This document shows positions 43,603-53,213 of a stretch of DNA of 64,000 nucleotides, piece after piece. The first letter of the stretch is position 1. Every line of letters begins with the position of its first letter. The notes under the pieces are model-generated. The model worked only from the letters and a program-made list of their open reading frames with translations, was not told where the DNA came from and did not search any database. Source of the DNA: Brevibacterium antiquum CNRZ 918 (lineage in GTDB: Bacteria; Actinomycetota; Actinomycetes; Actinomycetales; Brevibacteriaceae). Location of the stretch: contig NZ_FXZD01000004.1 of assembly GCF_900169145.1 (NCBI RefSeq), positions 124,001 to 188,000 of the forward strand, given 5' to 3'. The position numbers and the translations under genes are program-made.

Positions 43603-44790
43603 ATGCCTCTTCCTGCTTCCTCACCCCGGGGATGGTTCCTCGGTCTGATCTTCCACACCGTGATCGCTCATGCCACCTACAACGGCGTGCGCGTCCTCAT
43701 CTCCTACCGGACTCTGGAATTGGGTGGCAGCGGAGTCGTCCTCGGGCTCATGACCGCCTGCTACTCGCTCGTGCCGCTGCTCACGGCACTCCTCGTCGGG
43801 CGGCTCGTCGACCGCGGATACGCCACCGCTGTGCTGTGGACGGGAACCATGCTGTCGATCGTGCCCGTCGGTCTCGCGGCGCTCGCGCCCAACCTCGGCG
43901 TGCTCCTCATTGCCACCATGTGCCTGGGGCTGGGACAGCTGCTGACCACCGTTGCGTCGCAGGCCCTGATCCCGCAGAGCTTCCCCGCCTCGGCGCTGAC
44001 GGCGAAGTTCGGCTACCTCACCCTCGGCGTCTCAATCGGGCAGACTATCGGTCTGCCCGTGGCCGGTGCCATCGCCGGGGCGACGGATGGTGCCCCGCAG
44101 ATCGTCAACGCCCTGTGGTTCATGACCGCGGTCTCTGCGCTGACGCTGGTCGCGGCAGCCATCGTCATGCTCCGCGGCCGGACCCCTCACGTCTCCCGCG
44201 CCGAGGCGGCCAAGGACGCCCGTACGCCCTGGTCTCTGCTCTCAATTCGGGGAATGAAGCCCGCGATCCTGGCCTCGATGACCACCCTGGCCGCCGTGGA
44301 CCTGATGACGGCCTACCTGCCGCTTATCGGTCAGCAGAACGGGCTGTCGGTGACGACGGTGACCTGGCTGCTGACCCTGCGCACACTGGCCTCGGTGATC
44401 TCGCGACTGATCATCGGAATGCTCACACGGAAATGGCGCAACCTCTCGCTCCTGTGGACCGCCTCGGCGGCGGCCGGTGTCTGCATCATTCTCATCCCCG
44501 TATTCACTCAGCCGTGGACGCTGGCGATCCTGCTGCTCATCTCCGGGTTCTGCTTCGGCCTCACCCAGCCGCTGACGATGACCTGGGTCTCGACCCTGTC
44601 AGACCCGGCCAACCGGGCCGCAGTTCTGTCGATCCGCCTTGCCGGCAATCGACTCAGCCAGGTGGCGATCCCCTCGGCGGCCTCCCTGCTCACCCTGATC
44701 GCACCGTCGGGAATCGTCTTCACGATCTCGGGGGCATTGCTGTTGGCCGCCGGCGGCGTGACGCTGCGCAATCAGCACGAGAAATGGTGA
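43603..44790 (+). CDS. MFS transporter of unknown substrate
   Basis: A 395-residue carrier with about 12 hydrophobic spans. Loop 2-3 reads LVGRLVDRGYATAVL, a weak version of motif A; the C-terminal half contains RLIIGMLTRKWRNLS in the equivalent position, and GFCFGLTQPLTMTWVSTL late. Substrate and direction are unknown. ATG 43603 is 3 bases from the coaD stop, so the two are co-transcribed. The C-terminus (RNQHEKW) is short and cytoplasmic. Confidence 0.87.
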   Translation: MPLPASSPRGWFLGLIFHTVIAHATYNGVRVLISYRTLELGGSGVVLGLMTACYSLVPLLTALLVGRLVDRGYATAVLWTGTMLSIVPVGLAALAPNLGVLLIATMCLGLGQLLTTVASQALIPQSFPASALTAKFGYLTLGVSIGQTIGLPVAGAIAGATDGAPQIVNALWFMTAVSALTLVAAAIVMLRGRTPHVSRAEAAKDARTPWSLLSIRGMKPAILASMTTLAAVDLMTAYLPLIGQQNGLSVTTVTWLLTLRTLASVISRLIIGMLTRKWRNLSLLWTASAAAGVCIILIPVFTQPWTLAILLLISGFCFGLTQPLTMTWVSTLSDPANRAAVLSIRLAGNRLSQVAIPSAASLLTLIAPSGIVFTISGALLLAAGGVTLRNQHEKW

Positions 44791-44822
44791 CCAGGAACAC
44801 CTGTTCATCCGTGATTGCTCGA

Positions 44823-44852
44823 TTGGTAATGACCGGCGATGATGATTAGAAT
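44823..44852 (+). promoter_or_regulatory. Putative promoter of the DUF177-rpmF-rnc-mutM operon
   Basis: TTGGTA at 44823-44828 and TAGAAT at 44847-44852 are separated by 18 bases. The leader of about 50 bases ends in a strong AAAGGAGG ribosome site. Confidence 0.55.
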
Positions 44853-44911
44853 GGTGACTCGCGTGTGAACGCAGGAGTAAGCATCCTCAATCACGTAAAG
44901 GAGGAGTGAGC

Positions 44912-45430
44912 ATGAAGAAGCAGTCTGAGTTCGTCTACGATCTCAGGTCGATGGGATTGCTCGGTCATCCTGGTGAATGGGAACGGGTGAACACCACCCT
45001 GTCTGCTCCGGCGGATCTCAAGATCGAAGTGATCGGGGTCGCAGAAGGTTCACCACTGGCACTCGAGCTGATGTTCGAAAGCGTGTCGGAGGGAATCTAC
45101 GTGTCGGGCACAGTCTCGGCCACGGCCCGCGGCGAAGATGTGAGGACTCTCGACGAAATCGAGTTGCCTATAGATGTCGACATCCAAGAGATGTATGTCT
45201 ATGAGCAGGCCGATGGCGACGAGGATTCCTACCTCATCGATCGCGATCAGCTCGACCTCGAGCCCGTGATCAGAGATGCTGTCGTCATGGCTCTGCCCTT
45301 CAGTCCCTCAAAGGACCGGAGCGAAGAGTTCAGCTTCACCCTCGGTGAGGACCTTGAGGTTGGTGACAGCGAATCGGATTCGCCGTTCGCATCATTGAAG
45401 AGTTTGTTGGATGAGAAGAAAGAGAGCTAG
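44912..45430 (+). CDS. DUF177 (YceD-type) protein
   Basis: A 172-residue soluble protein upstream of rpmF, the conserved position of the YceD/DUF177 family. [40 protein letters not shown] and the acidic tail fit the family, but the usual CxxC pair is not evident here. A role linked to ribosome biogenesis is suggested in the literature but not settled. ATG 44912 stands 7 bases after AAAGGAGG; GTG 44906 would be too close to that site. The stop is 2 bases before rpmF. Confidence 0.88.
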   Translation: MKKQSEFVYDLRSMGLLGHPGEWERVNTTLSAPADLKIEVIGVAEGSPLALELMFESVSEGIYVSGTVSATARGEDVRTLDEIELPIDVDIQEMYVYEQADGDEDSYLIDRDQLDLEPVIRDAVVMALPFSPSKDRSEEFSFTLGEDLEVGDSESDSPFASLKSLLDEKKES

Positions 45431-45432
45431 AC

Positions 45433-45636
45433 GTGGCTGTTCCAAAGCGTAAATTGTCGCGCAGCAACACTCGCCACCGTCGTTCGCAGTGGAAGGCACA
45501 GGCTCCCAGCCTGGTCAAGACTGTGGAGAACGGTCGCGTTGTGTACTCGCGCCCTCACCAGGCCAAAGTTGTCGAAGACGCAGCCGGCACCCCGCTGTTC
45601 CTTGAATACAAGGGACGCAAGGTCGCTGACGTCTGA
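45433..45636 (+). CDS. rpmF: 50S ribosomal protein L32
   Basis: A 67-residue basic protein starting [22 protein letters not shown], the diagnostic L32 start. The zinc-type cysteine pairs of some L32 proteins are absent, so this is the zinc-independent (C-) form. It uses GTG 45433 and lies between DUF177 and rnc, with 3 bases to the latter. The product is a large-subunit structural protein. Confidence 0.95.
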   Translation: MAVPKRKLSRSNTRHRRSQWKAQAPSLVKTVENGRVVYSRPHQAKVVEDAAGTPLFLEYKGRKVADV

Positions 45637-45639
45637 CCT

Positions 45640-46344
45640 GTGGACACTGACACCACAGCAGAGTTGCAGAAGAGTCTCGGGATCGATATTGATCCCGAGA
45701 CTTTTCGTCTCGCCCTAACTCACCGCTCCTTCGCCTTCGAAGCCGGCGGAATCCCCACGAACGAGCGCCTCGAATTCCTCGGCGACTCCGTCCTGGGCCT
45801 CGTCGCCACCGAGTCTCTGTACTACGACAACCCGGATCTGGCTGAAGGATCACTGGCCAAGATGCGCTCCGCCGTGGTCAACACCCGAGCACTGGCGTCG
45901 ATCGCACGCAAACACCAGATCGGACCCCACATTCTTCTGGGCAAGGGCGAAGAGCTCACCGGCGGTCGCGACAAGGACTCGATCCTCGCCGACACCGTCG
46001 AAGCCCTCATCGGCGCGACCTTCGTCGCCCGTGGACGTGAAGAGGCCTTCGCATTCGTCCACCGCCTGATTGATTCCATGCTCTCCGATGCTGTGAATCT
46101 GGGTGCCGGAATGGACTTCAAGACGACACTGCAGGAAGCAGCTGCCGACCTTGACCTGGGCGCCGTGAGCTACGAGATCGTCTCCTCAGGACCCGACCAC
46201 GCCATGGTCTTCACCGCCACCGCGCTTCTGGGTGCCAACGGTTGGGGCACCGGCGACGGATCCTCGAAGAAGAACGCCGAAGCGGCAGCCGCGGAAGTCG
46301 CAGTCAGGGCCATCCGCACCATCTACCCGGACTACACACGCTGA
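45640..46344 (+). CDS. rnc: Ribonuclease III
   Basis: A 234-residue double-strand-specific RNase for rRNA and mRNA processing. The catalytic signature is NERLEFLGDSVLGLV, with the second acidic cluster DTVEALIGATFV; a C-terminal dsRNA-binding domain follows (FKTTLQEAAADL to KKNAEAAAAEVAVRAI). GTG 45640 begins 3 bases after rpmF, so it is the third gene of the operon. mutM follows after about 25 bases. Confidence 0.96.
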   Translation: MDTDTTAELQKSLGIDIDPETFRLALTHRSFAFEAGGIPTNERLEFLGDSVLGLVATESLYYDNPDLAEGSLAKMRSAVVNTRALASIARKHQIGPHILLGKGEELTGGRDKDSILADTVEALIGATFVARGREEAFAFVHRLIDSMLSDAVNLGAGMDFKTTLQEAAADLDLGAVSYEIVSSGPDHAMVFTATALLGANGWGTGDGSSKKNAEAAAAEVAVRAIRTIYPDYTR

Positions 46345-46369
46345 GCTTCGTCATGGCAAGGTGTGTCTG

Positions 46370-47314
46370 ATGCCTGAACTACCCGAGGTCGAGAGCGTGC
46401 GCCTCGGCGTCCATGAATGGACTGCCGGGGCCACGATCACCGGCGCCGAGGTGATCGACCCCCGAATACTCGGCACGACGTCCCAGCGTCGCATCGACGC
46501 CGGCGCGGCCGACGGGTTCGTCACCGCCGTGACCGGTCGTCGGATCATCGGTGCCGAACGTCGCGGGAAGTTCATGTGGCTGACGCTGGGGGAGACCCCT
46601 GCCTTGGATCAGCCTGTCGGTCACGAGGCGCCCGACCTCAGCCTTCTTGTTCACCTGGGGATGAGCGGGCAACTGCGCGTGCATCAACCCAGTGACGAGA
46701 TCCATCGCCATACGCGTGCGATCCTGAGGCTTCAGCGCGGCGGGGCGCAATCGGGCCCGGCTCACGAACCCTACGAACTGCGGTTCATCGACCAGCGGAT
46801 CTTCGGCCATCTGGGCGTACAGCCATTGGTCCACGCCTCCGGACGACTGGTGCCCGCCTCGGCGAATCACATCGCCGCTGACCCCTTGGAAGCGGGATTC
46901 GAACCGGGTCTCACCATCACTGCGCTGGCGAAGAAGCGGACGGCGCTGAAGTCTGCGCTGCTCGACCAGACCCTGCTCAGCGGCATCGGCAACATCTATG
47001 CCGACGAGGCGCTCTTCCGGGCCGGCATCCACCCGCTGGCGATTCCCGCCCGCACACGTCAGTCGCGCTTGGCCGCCGTCCTCGAGTCAGCGACGCGGGT
47101 CATGAGCGATGCCCTTCAGGCCGGGGGAACGAGCTTCGACGCGCTCTACGTCAACGTCAATGGTGAATCGGGCTATTTCGACCGGGCACTGCTCGCTTAC
47201 GGACGTGGCGGCCAGGAATGCGTGCGCTGCGGGACCGAGATCGAGAAGATGACGATCGGCGGCCGCACCAGTCACTTCTGCCCGAACTGCCAGAAGCCGC
47301 CGCGCTATCGCTGA
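46370..47314 (+). CDS. mutM: Formamidopyrimidine-DNA glycosylase
   Basis: A 314-residue bifunctional glycosylase/AP lyase excising 8-oxoguanine and Fapy bases. The mature N-terminus PELPEVESVR supplies the catalytic Pro and Glu, so ATG 46370 is certain. LVHLGMSGQLR has the conserved Lys/His region; SALLDQTLLSGIGNIYADEALFRAGIHPL is the helix-two-turn-helix; and the zinc finger is ECVRCGTEIEKMTIGGRTSHFCPNCQ with four cysteines. An insert lengthens it from the usual 270-290. It ends the operon, before a terminator at 47388-47413. Confidence 0.96.
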   Translation: MPELPEVESVRLGVHEWTAGATITGAEVIDPRILGTTSQRRIDAGAADGFVTAVTGRRIIGAERRGKFMWLTLGETPALDQPVGHEAPDLSLLVHLGMSGQLRVHQPSDEIHRHTRAILRLQRGGAQSGPAHEPYELRFIDQRIFGHLGVQPLVHASGRLVPASANHIAADPLEAGFEPGLTITALAKKRTALKSALLDQTLLSGIGNIYADEALFRAGIHPLAIPARTRQSRLAAVLESATRVMSDALQAGGTSFDALYVNVNGESGYFDRALLAYGRGGQECVRCGTEIEKMTIGGRTSHFCPNCQKPPRYR

Positions 47315-47387
47315 GGGACTGCACACCCTTCACGAGGTTGTCTGCGGTCGAGAGATCGAGGTCAGGGCTATGCCCGGGCAAAGCAGA

Positions 47388-47413
47388 GGGCCCCGTCGCG
47401 AACGACGAGGCCC
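47388..47413. terminator. Shared terminator between mutM and tRNA-Asn
   Basis: GGGCCCCGTCG (47388-47398) pairs with 47403-47413 (one G-U pair) over a 4-base loop. It lies after mutM on the plus strand and after tRNA-Asn on the minus strand. Confidence 0.8.
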
Positions 47414-47421
47414 TTCCCTTG

Positions 47422-47494
47422 CTCCCCCGGCTGGGCTCGAACCAGCGACCCTTCGATTAACAGTCGAATGCTCTGCCAACTGAGCTACGGAGGA
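47422..47494 (-). tRNA. tRNA-Asn (anticodon GTT)
   Basis: On the minus strand a 73-base cloverleaf starts TCCTCCGTAGCTCAGTTGG. The anticodon loop is CTGTTAA (anticodon GTT) on the stem TTCGA/TCGAA, and the T arm contains GGTTCGAGCCC. Acceptor arms are TCCTCCG and CGGGGGA (one T-G pair), discriminator G. It faces against its neighbours mutM and smc, so it has its own promoter in the spacer before smc. Confidence 0.96.
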
Positions 47495-47565
47495 ACGGCG
47501 CTTAAATCAGCGCACGAGGAGACACTCTATCAAAAGAATCGAGACTTGCAGGTACGCACCCGAGA

Positions 47566-47571
47566 TATGCT
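47566..47571 (+). promoter_or_regulatory. Putative -10 box (TATGCT) of smc
   Basis: TATGCT ends 9 bases before ATG 47581, so the smc leader would be zero to three bases. It lies directly upstream of tRNA-Asn (opposite strand). Confidence 0.4.
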
Positions 47572-47580
47572 GGGTGGACA

Positions 47581-50500
47581 ATGCATCTCAAAAGCCTGAC
47601 CCTGCGAGGATTCAAGTCCTTTGCCTCGGCGACGACTCTCAGATTCGAGCCGGGCATCACCTGCGTTGTCGGCCCCAACGGCTCCGGCAAGTCCAACGTC
47701 GTCGACGCGCTGTCCTGGGTGATGGGAGAACAGGGCGCGAAGAATCTGCGCGGCGGCAAGATGGACGACGTCATCTTCGCCGGAACATCGAAACGACAGG
47801 CATTGGGCCGCGCCGAGGTGGCCCTGACCATCGACAACACCGACGGAGCCATTCCCGTCGACTACACCGAGGTCACGATCTCCCGCACACTCTTCCGCAC
47901 CGGGGGAAGCGAATACGCCGTGAATGGGACACCGGCACGTCTCCTCGACATCCAGGAACTGCTCAACGACTCGGGCCTGGGCAAAGAGATGCACGTCATC
48001 GTGGGGCAGGGGCGTCTCGATGCGATTCTGCACGCCGACCCGATCGAACGCCGCAGTTTCATCGAAGAGGCCGCCGGCGTCCTCAAGCACCGCAGACGCA
48101 AGGACAAGGCGGTCCGCAAACTCACGGGTCTGCAGACGAACCTTGATCGTCTGTCCGATCTGCGGACCGAACTCAACCGACAGCTGGGCCCCTTGGGGCG
48201 TCAGGCCGAGGCCGCGCAGAAGGCCGCCACAGTCCAAGCCACACTGCGCGATTCCACGGCCAGGCTTCTGGCCGATGACACCGTGCGCCTGCAGGCCTCG
48301 TTGGCCTCCACCTCCAGCACTGGGAGCGATGACGGCGGTGATCGCATCGGCGACCTCGAACATCGCCGGGCTCGCACAGAGCAGCGGCTGCAGGAGATTG
48401 AGACCCGGCTGGCCGCGCTCGATGCCGAGCTTGAGGACCTGCGCACGGCTGAATCCCGAACCCAGACCCAGATCGTGCGTGCCAAAGGGATCGCCCAGCG
48501 CGCCGAAGACAAGCGCTCACACCTACTCTCCGAGGTTGCGAGCCTGGGCCGACGAGACACGAAGTCGCCGGAAGAACTGAGGTCCCAAGCGGAGCACCAC
48601 AAGGCCGAGCTTCGCACGGCGGAGGAAGCGGTGGGCGAATCCGCGACGGCATTGGATCACAGCCAGATGCGCAAAGAAGAACTCGCTCTGGCGCTGAAGA
48701 AGGCCGAAGATGAGGTCAAAGCGACTCAGCTGGCCATCACAGAGGCGATCAAGAACAGGTCGGCACTGCAGTCGAAGAGTTCCCAGGCGCGTGAGCGCAT
48801 CAGCGACCTCACCTCCCGAATCGAATCCAATCGGGCAGAGATCGCCACGGCCTCCACACGCATCGCCGAACGCAGCGAGGAACTGAGCACCGCTGAGGCT
48901 GCCATCGAGGGAGTCGAGGCAGGGGAGAGCGAACTCGACACGAAATACGAATCCGCCAGGGATGCCCAGACCACGCTGGAGACCGAACTCGAAGGGCTCC
49001 GTGCGCGGAAGGCGCAGACCGCCTCCGAACTGGCTTCGGCAGAGGCTCGGGCGGAGGCGCTGTCTCTCGGTACCGCCTTGGAAGCCGACCTCGAAGACAT
49101 CGTCAACGCCGATCTGCCGGGTGTCGGCTCCGCCGTGACTGAACGGCTGAGCGTGGCCAACGGGTTCGAAATGGCCGTGGCGGCAGCCCTGTCGAACACG
49201 GTCTCCGGTGTGCTCGTCGACTCCGGTCAGGTGGCACTGACCGTGCTCGACCACCTCGGCGAAGACACCAATGTCCACCTCACGATCCCTGCAGGGGCGA
49301 GGGCCGGTGCGAGCACAGCCGCCGGCGCAGGCCAGGGGAAGGGCGCGAACCAGGCGAGTGGAGCAGACTCTGAGACACAGGCACTGCCCACGCTGAGTGG
49401 GACTGGCGATGGCGAACCGTTCGTGCGGTGGCTGACCGACGTGGTCAGCAGCGATGTCCCGGAACTGACCGAACTCCTCAACTCCGCACTGGTCTCGGTC
49501 GTGTGCGTCGACGACGCTGCCGGCGGGCTGTCCATCATCGACTCCCATCCCGAACTCACGGTGGTCACCCTCGGCGGTGAGATCCTCACCGCGACACGGG
49601 TCAGCAGGGCCCGCACAGCCTCGGGCACCCGCCTGGCCTCACAGACCGCGCTTGAGGAGACCCGCTCGGCTATCACCGAACTGGACAAGACCCGCACCCG
49701 AATCGAGGCGGACATCGCCCAGATCGAGGCGAAGCTGGCCGCGGCGAAGACAGCGGCGGCCGCAGCCCTCGAGGAACTGCACTCCTCGGACGCGGCGATC
49801 ATGGCCGCCGGGGAAGAGGTCTCGCGAATCACGGGCGACATCACCACCGCCCAGACCCGCCTGCAACGGGCCAAGGACAACGAGGTGGAGCTCGCGACAC
49901 GACTGGAGACTGCCGAACGCGAGGCCCACACGGCCGAAGCTGCACTCGCCGGGGCAGACGACGTCGAAGAGGTCGTCGACACCTCCGACCGGGATGAGCT
50001 GAGCCGGCAGGTGTCCCAGTCCTCTGAAGACGTCATCGAAACCAGGATCAGCCACAAGGCGGCCACTGACCGGGCACGGTTCCTCTCAGACCGGGTTGAC
50101 TCCCTGCTTCGCCAGGCGGCGGCAGAGGAGACCGCGCGCGAGCAGACCCAGCGAACGATCTCACGTAAGAACAGGTCAGCCGCTTCGGCGCTGCTCATCG
50201 TCGACACTGCACGCAACGCCGCGTCGGCTGCGGAGACGACGGTGACCGAACTCGGCTCCCAGATTCAGGTCCTCGTCGACGAGCGCGGGCAGCTGCGGGA
50301 GGAGAAGGGCCACCTCGGCGAAGAACTGGGCACCACACGCACAGAACTGCAGCGGCTCAAAGACGCTGCAGCCGAAGCCGAACTCGCACAGGAGCGGTTC
50401 CGACTAAAACTCGAAGAGATCGAGAATCGAGCAGGGGAGGAGACCGGACTCGGACTCGAACGACTGGTCGAGCTCTACGGTCCTCATCTTCCGGTCCCTG

Positions 50501-51180
50501 CCTTCGACGAAGGCGAGGAGGAGCGCCCCTATGTGCGGGCCGAGGTTGAGAAGCGGCACAAGCAGGCAACCGCTGCCCTCAAGCGCATCGGCACGGTCAA
50601 TCCTCTGGCACTCGAGGAGTACGAAGCGCTCAAGGAAAGACACCAGTTCCTTGAGAAGCAGATCACCGACATCGAGTCCTCGCGGAAGGACCTGATGACA
50701 CTCGTCGATGAGGTCGACCGGCACGTCGAACGGGTCTTCGCCGAGGCCTATGCGGACACCGCGCGGGAGTTCGAAGACATCTTCTCCCGCCTGTTCCCCG
50801 GCGGTGAGGGCTCTCTGAGCCTGACCGATCCCAACGACATGCTGACGACCGGCGTCGACGTCCACGCCCGGCCTGCAGGCAAGAAGGTCAAACGGCTGTC
50901 CCTGCTCTCCGGCGGTGAGAGGTCACTGGTCGCCGTTGCCATGCTGGTGGCGATCTTCAAAGCCCGGCCCAGTCCGTTCTACGTCATGGACGAGGTCGAG
51001 GCTGCACTCGACGATCTCAACCTGTCCCGCCTGCTGACCGTGTTCGAGGAGCTGCAGGACTCGTCTCAGCTCATCGTCATCACCCACCAGAAGCGAACAA
51101 TGGAGATCGCCGACGCGCTCTACGGGGTGACGATGCACGGAGATGGTGTGTCCAAGGTCATTTCGCAGCGGATCCCATGA
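47581..51180 (+). CDS. smc: Chromosome segregation protein SMC
   Basis: A 1199-residue condensin ATPase. The N-terminal head has RGFKSFA and Walker A VGPNGSGKSNVVDALSWVMGE; two long coiled coils (about residues 170-500 and 680-1010) flank the hinge (about 500-660); the C-terminal head holds the signature LSGGERSLVAVAMLVAIF and Walker B FYVMDEVEAALDD. The hinge has an Ala/Gly/Gln-rich insert at about 571-615. ATG 47581 begins MHLKSLTLRGFKSF, as in relatives. The stop overlaps a possible small ORF. Confidence 0.97.
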   Translation: MHLKSLTLRGFKSFASATTLRFEPGITCVVGPNGSGKSNVVDALSWVMGEQGAKNLRGGKMDDVIFAGTSKRQALGRAEVALTIDNTDGAIPVDYTEVTISRTLFRTGGSEYAVNGTPARLLDIQELLNDSGLGKEMHVIVGQGRLDAILHADPIERRSFIEEAAGVLKHRRRKDKAVRKLTGLQTNLDRLSDLRTELNRQLGPLGRQAEAAQKAATVQATLRDSTARLLADDTVRLQASLASTSSTGSDDGGDRIGDLEHRRARTEQRLQEIETRLAALDAELEDLRTAESRTQTQIVRAKGIAQRAEDKRSHLLSEVASLGRRDTKSPEELRSQAEHHKAELRTAEEAVGESATALDHSQMRKEELALALKKAEDEVKATQLAITEAIKNRSALQSKSSQARERISDLTSRIESNRAEIATASTRIAERSEELSTAEAAIEGVEAGESELDTKYESARDAQTTLETELEGLRARKAQTASELASAEARAEALSLGTALEADLEDIVNADLPGVGSAVTERLSVANGFEMAVAAALSNTVSGVLVDSGQVALTVLDHLGEDTNVHLTIPAGARAGASTAAGAGQGKGANQASGADSETQALPTLSGTGDGEPFVRWLTDVVSSDVPELTELLNSALVSVVCVDDAAGGLSIIDSHPELTVVTLGGEILTATRVSRARTASGTRLASQTALEETRSAITELDKTRTRIEADIAQIEAKLAAAKTAAAAALEELHSSDAAIMAAGEEVSRITGDITTAQTRLQRAKDNEVELATRLETAEREAHTAEAALAGADDVEEVVDTSDRDELSRQVSQSSEDVIETRISHKAATDRARFLSDRVDSLLRQAAAEETAREQTQRTISRKNRSAASALLIVDTARNAASAAETTVTELGSQIQVLVDERGQLREEKGHLGEELGTTRTELQRLKDAAAEAELAQERFRLKLEEIENRAGEETGLGLERLVELYGPHLPVPAFDEGEEERPYVRAEVEKRHKQATAALKRIGTVNPLALEEYEALKERHQFLEKQITDIESSRKDLMTLVDEVDRHVERVFAEAYADTAREFEDIFSRLFPGGEGSLSLTDPNDMLTTGVDVHARPAGKKVKRLSLLSGGERSLVAVAMLVAIFKARPSPFYVMDEVEAALDDLNLSRLLTVFEELQDSSQLIVITHQKRTMEIADALYGVTMHGDGVSKVISQRIP

Positions 51181-51383
51181 GCGGCAACCGTGGGCGAAAG
51201 GCCGATTCGGCAGAGTTGCCCAGGGGAGTCCCAGGGAATTCTCCAGCAGGCACACGACCCCTGAGCGCAAATGTCGTAGGTGCAGACGATAGACTTGACG
51301 ACAGGGAAGCATTGTCGAAAAGCTTGAGGAGCGGGACGTCCATGGCCGAGTCGGCGCAATCACGAGGTGACTCGCGAGCATGA
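51177..51383 (+). CDS. Possible 68-codon ORF after smc
   Basis: Its ATG overlaps the smc stop as ATGA, and its stop overlaps the next ATG (51380) the same way, which is the argument for it being translated. The product would be hydrophilic, rich in Arg, Ser and Ala, and has no recognisable domain. The third codon positions are less G/C-biased than in neighbours (about 60 %), which argues against a conserved protein. An in-frame ATG 51342 with a GAGGAG site upstream would give only 13 residues. Confidence 0.3.
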   Translation: MSGNRGRKADSAELPRGVPGNSPAGTRPLSANVVGADDRLDDREALSKSLRSGTSMAESAQSRGDSRA

Positions 51384-51781
51384 ATGCAGTACTCGTCGTC
51401 ATCGTCGGACTCGCCGTATCGTTCGCCCTGGCCCTCATCGTCGTACTCCTCGTCGCACTGCCGGGGCTGAGGGCTGAAGGTCGCCTGAAGTACTCTTCCG
51501 ATGTGCAGCGGTTTCGACTGCCGGGGCAATGGACCGGATACGACGATGAGGTCCACGAATTCTTCGGACATGATGACGGCACCTCCCATCTGGCGACTCG
51601 GGAACAGGCTGCCGTCACCGCGATCCGGGACCATTCCTATGTCCTCAGGCCGCAGCCGCGCCGGCACGCCGCGCCCTCACTGCTGACAGTGAGGCCGCGC
51701 ACCCGTCATTGGAAGATCCCTGAATCCGGCACAGGGTGGAGAACCACAGCCGGTCTGCTCTTCGGCAGCCGAGGTTCCTGA
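51380..51781 (+). CDS. Small single-span membrane protein of unknown function
   Basis: A 133-residue protein with one N-terminal span (VLVVIVGLAVSFALALIVVLLVALPGL, about residues 4-30) followed by a soluble, basic part with no recognised domain (GYDDEVHEFFGHDDGTSH, then RPRTRHWKIPESGTGW). It sits between smc and ftsY. Evidence is the good hydrophobic segment, ATGA spacing and direction of its neighbours. Without homologues it remains tentative. Confidence 0.55.
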   Translation: MNAVLVVIVGLAVSFALALIVVLLVALPGLRAEGRLKYSSDVQRFRLPGQWTGYDDEVHEFFGHDDGTSHLATREQAAVTAIRDHSYVLRPQPRRHAAPSLLTVRPRTRHWKIPESGTGWRTTAGLLFGSRGS

Positions 51782-51961
51782 CCGGAGCACACGACACCAT
51801 CACACGCGCCCCGAGACAGCGGGGTGCTCGGGTGCGGGCCAAAGGAACGCGACAACGGTCTCGAGCCGATGCGCGCAACACGACCGGCACAGCACCCTTG
51901 ACCGGCGGTCGCCGCGTGAGAGCGTGGGGCCAGCGAAGGTAAACAAAGGAGGACGCACGTC

Positions 51962-53104
51962 ATGGATCAGCCGATCGTATTGCTCATCGTCGCAGCCATC
52001 GTCTTCATGCTGGTCGTCGGGCTGGGCTTCACCCTGCGCGTCAACGCCAAGCGGAAGGGGCTGCGCGACCGGCGCAGCATCGACGCCGATGTCACCGGCG
52101 AACTCAAGATCGACGACATCTCCGAGGCGGTCGCCAAGGAGAAGGAGGCGACTCGCGGCTCCGAGGTTCCCACCGAACCAGCGAACCGACTCGTTCGCCT
52201 CCGCGAACGCCTGGCGAAGTCCAACTCCGGCCTGGGCCGCGGACTGCTCAGTCTGCTCTCGCGTGACAACCTCGACGAATCGACGTGGGAGGAAATCGAA
52301 GACACGCTCATCCTCGCCGACGTCGGAGTCGATCCGACCACCGAACTCGTCGACCGGCTGCGCGAACGCGTCAAGGTCCTCGGCACCCGCGAACCCGAAG
52401 AGGTCAGAGGGCTGCTGCGCGAGGAGCTCATCAAGCTGGTCGACCCCACCATGGACCGCGAGCTCGCGGTCTCAGGCACCGGCGACGACCCAGCAGTGAT
52501 GCTCGTGGTCGGCGTCAACGGCGCCGGCAAGACCACAACCGTGGGCAAGATCGCCCGCGTGCTCGTCGCCGAAGACCAGACCGTGCTCCTGGGCGCAGCC
52601 GATACGTTCCGCGCCGCGGCTGCAGAGCAGCTGTCGACCTGGGGTGGACGGGTCGGAGTCGAGACCGTCCGCGGTGAGGAGGGCGCAGACCCCGCCTCCG
52701 TGGCCTACTCCGCTGTCGAACGCGGCAAGTCGGAGAACACCGACGTCGTGCTCATCGACACGGCCGGACGCCTGCAGAACAAGATCGGCCTGATGGACGA
52801 ACTCGGCAAGGTCAAACGTGTCGCGACTCGTCCCCTGGGCGAGGGACACGAGATCGACGAGGTGCTCCTGGTCCTCGATGCCACGACCGGTCAGAACGGA
52901 ATGCAGCAGGCGAAGGTCTTCGCCGAGGCGGTCAACATCACCGGCATCGTGCTTACGAAGCTCGACGGCACGGCCAAGGGCGGAATCGTCGTGGCCGTTC
53001 AGCGTGAGCTCGGAGTTCCCGTCAAGCTCATCGGCCTCGGTGAGGGCGCCGATGATCTGGCACCATTCACCGCTGAGGGCTTCGTCGACGCACTCCTCGA
53101 CTGA
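51962..53104 (+). CDS. ftsY: Signal recognition particle receptor FtsY
   Basis: A 380-residue SRP GTPase. It begins with a membrane span (IVLLIVAAIVFMLVVGLGFTL), unlike E. coli FtsY, then an acidic linker, the NG domain with GVNGAGKTTTVGKIA (G1), DTFRAAAAEQL, LIDTAGRLQNK (G3), TKLDGTAKGG (G4) and GLGEGADDLAPF. It receives SRP-ribosome complexes at the membrane with Ffh, encoded 1.7 kb downstream. An AAAGGAGG site precedes ATG 51962. A membrane-anchored FtsY is usual in actinobacteria. Confidence 0.97.
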   Translation: MDQPIVLLIVAAIVFMLVVGLGFTLRVNAKRKGLRDRRSIDADVTGELKIDDISEAVAKEKEATRGSEVPTEPANRLVRLRERLAKSNSGLGRGLLSLLSRDNLDESTWEEIEDTLILADVGVDPTTELVDRLRERVKVLGTREPEEVRGLLREELIKLVDPTMDRELAVSGTGDDPAVMLVVGVNGAGKTTTVGKIARVLVAEDQTVLLGAADTFRAAAAEQLSTWGGRVGVETVRGEEGADPASVAYSAVERGKSENTDVVLIDTAGRLQNKIGLMDELGKVKRVATRPLGEGHEIDEVLLVLDATTGQNGMQQAKVFAEAVNITGIVLTKLDGTAKGGIVVAVQRELGVPVKLIGLGEGADDLAPFTAEGFVDALLD

Positions 53105-53213
53105 CTCCGCTTCGTCGCAGAGACTCCGTCGTCGCGGTGACTCAATCGGCACTGCGCAGGCTCCATCATCTCCGCAGGCGAATGCGGCAATATCCCCCTG
53201 TGAGAGCGTCCGT

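Noticed and set aside
49227..50216. Minus-strand open frame of 329 codons inside smc
   Set aside because: It is Ser/Arg/Val-rich and is the mirror of the coiled-coil coding sequence of smc.
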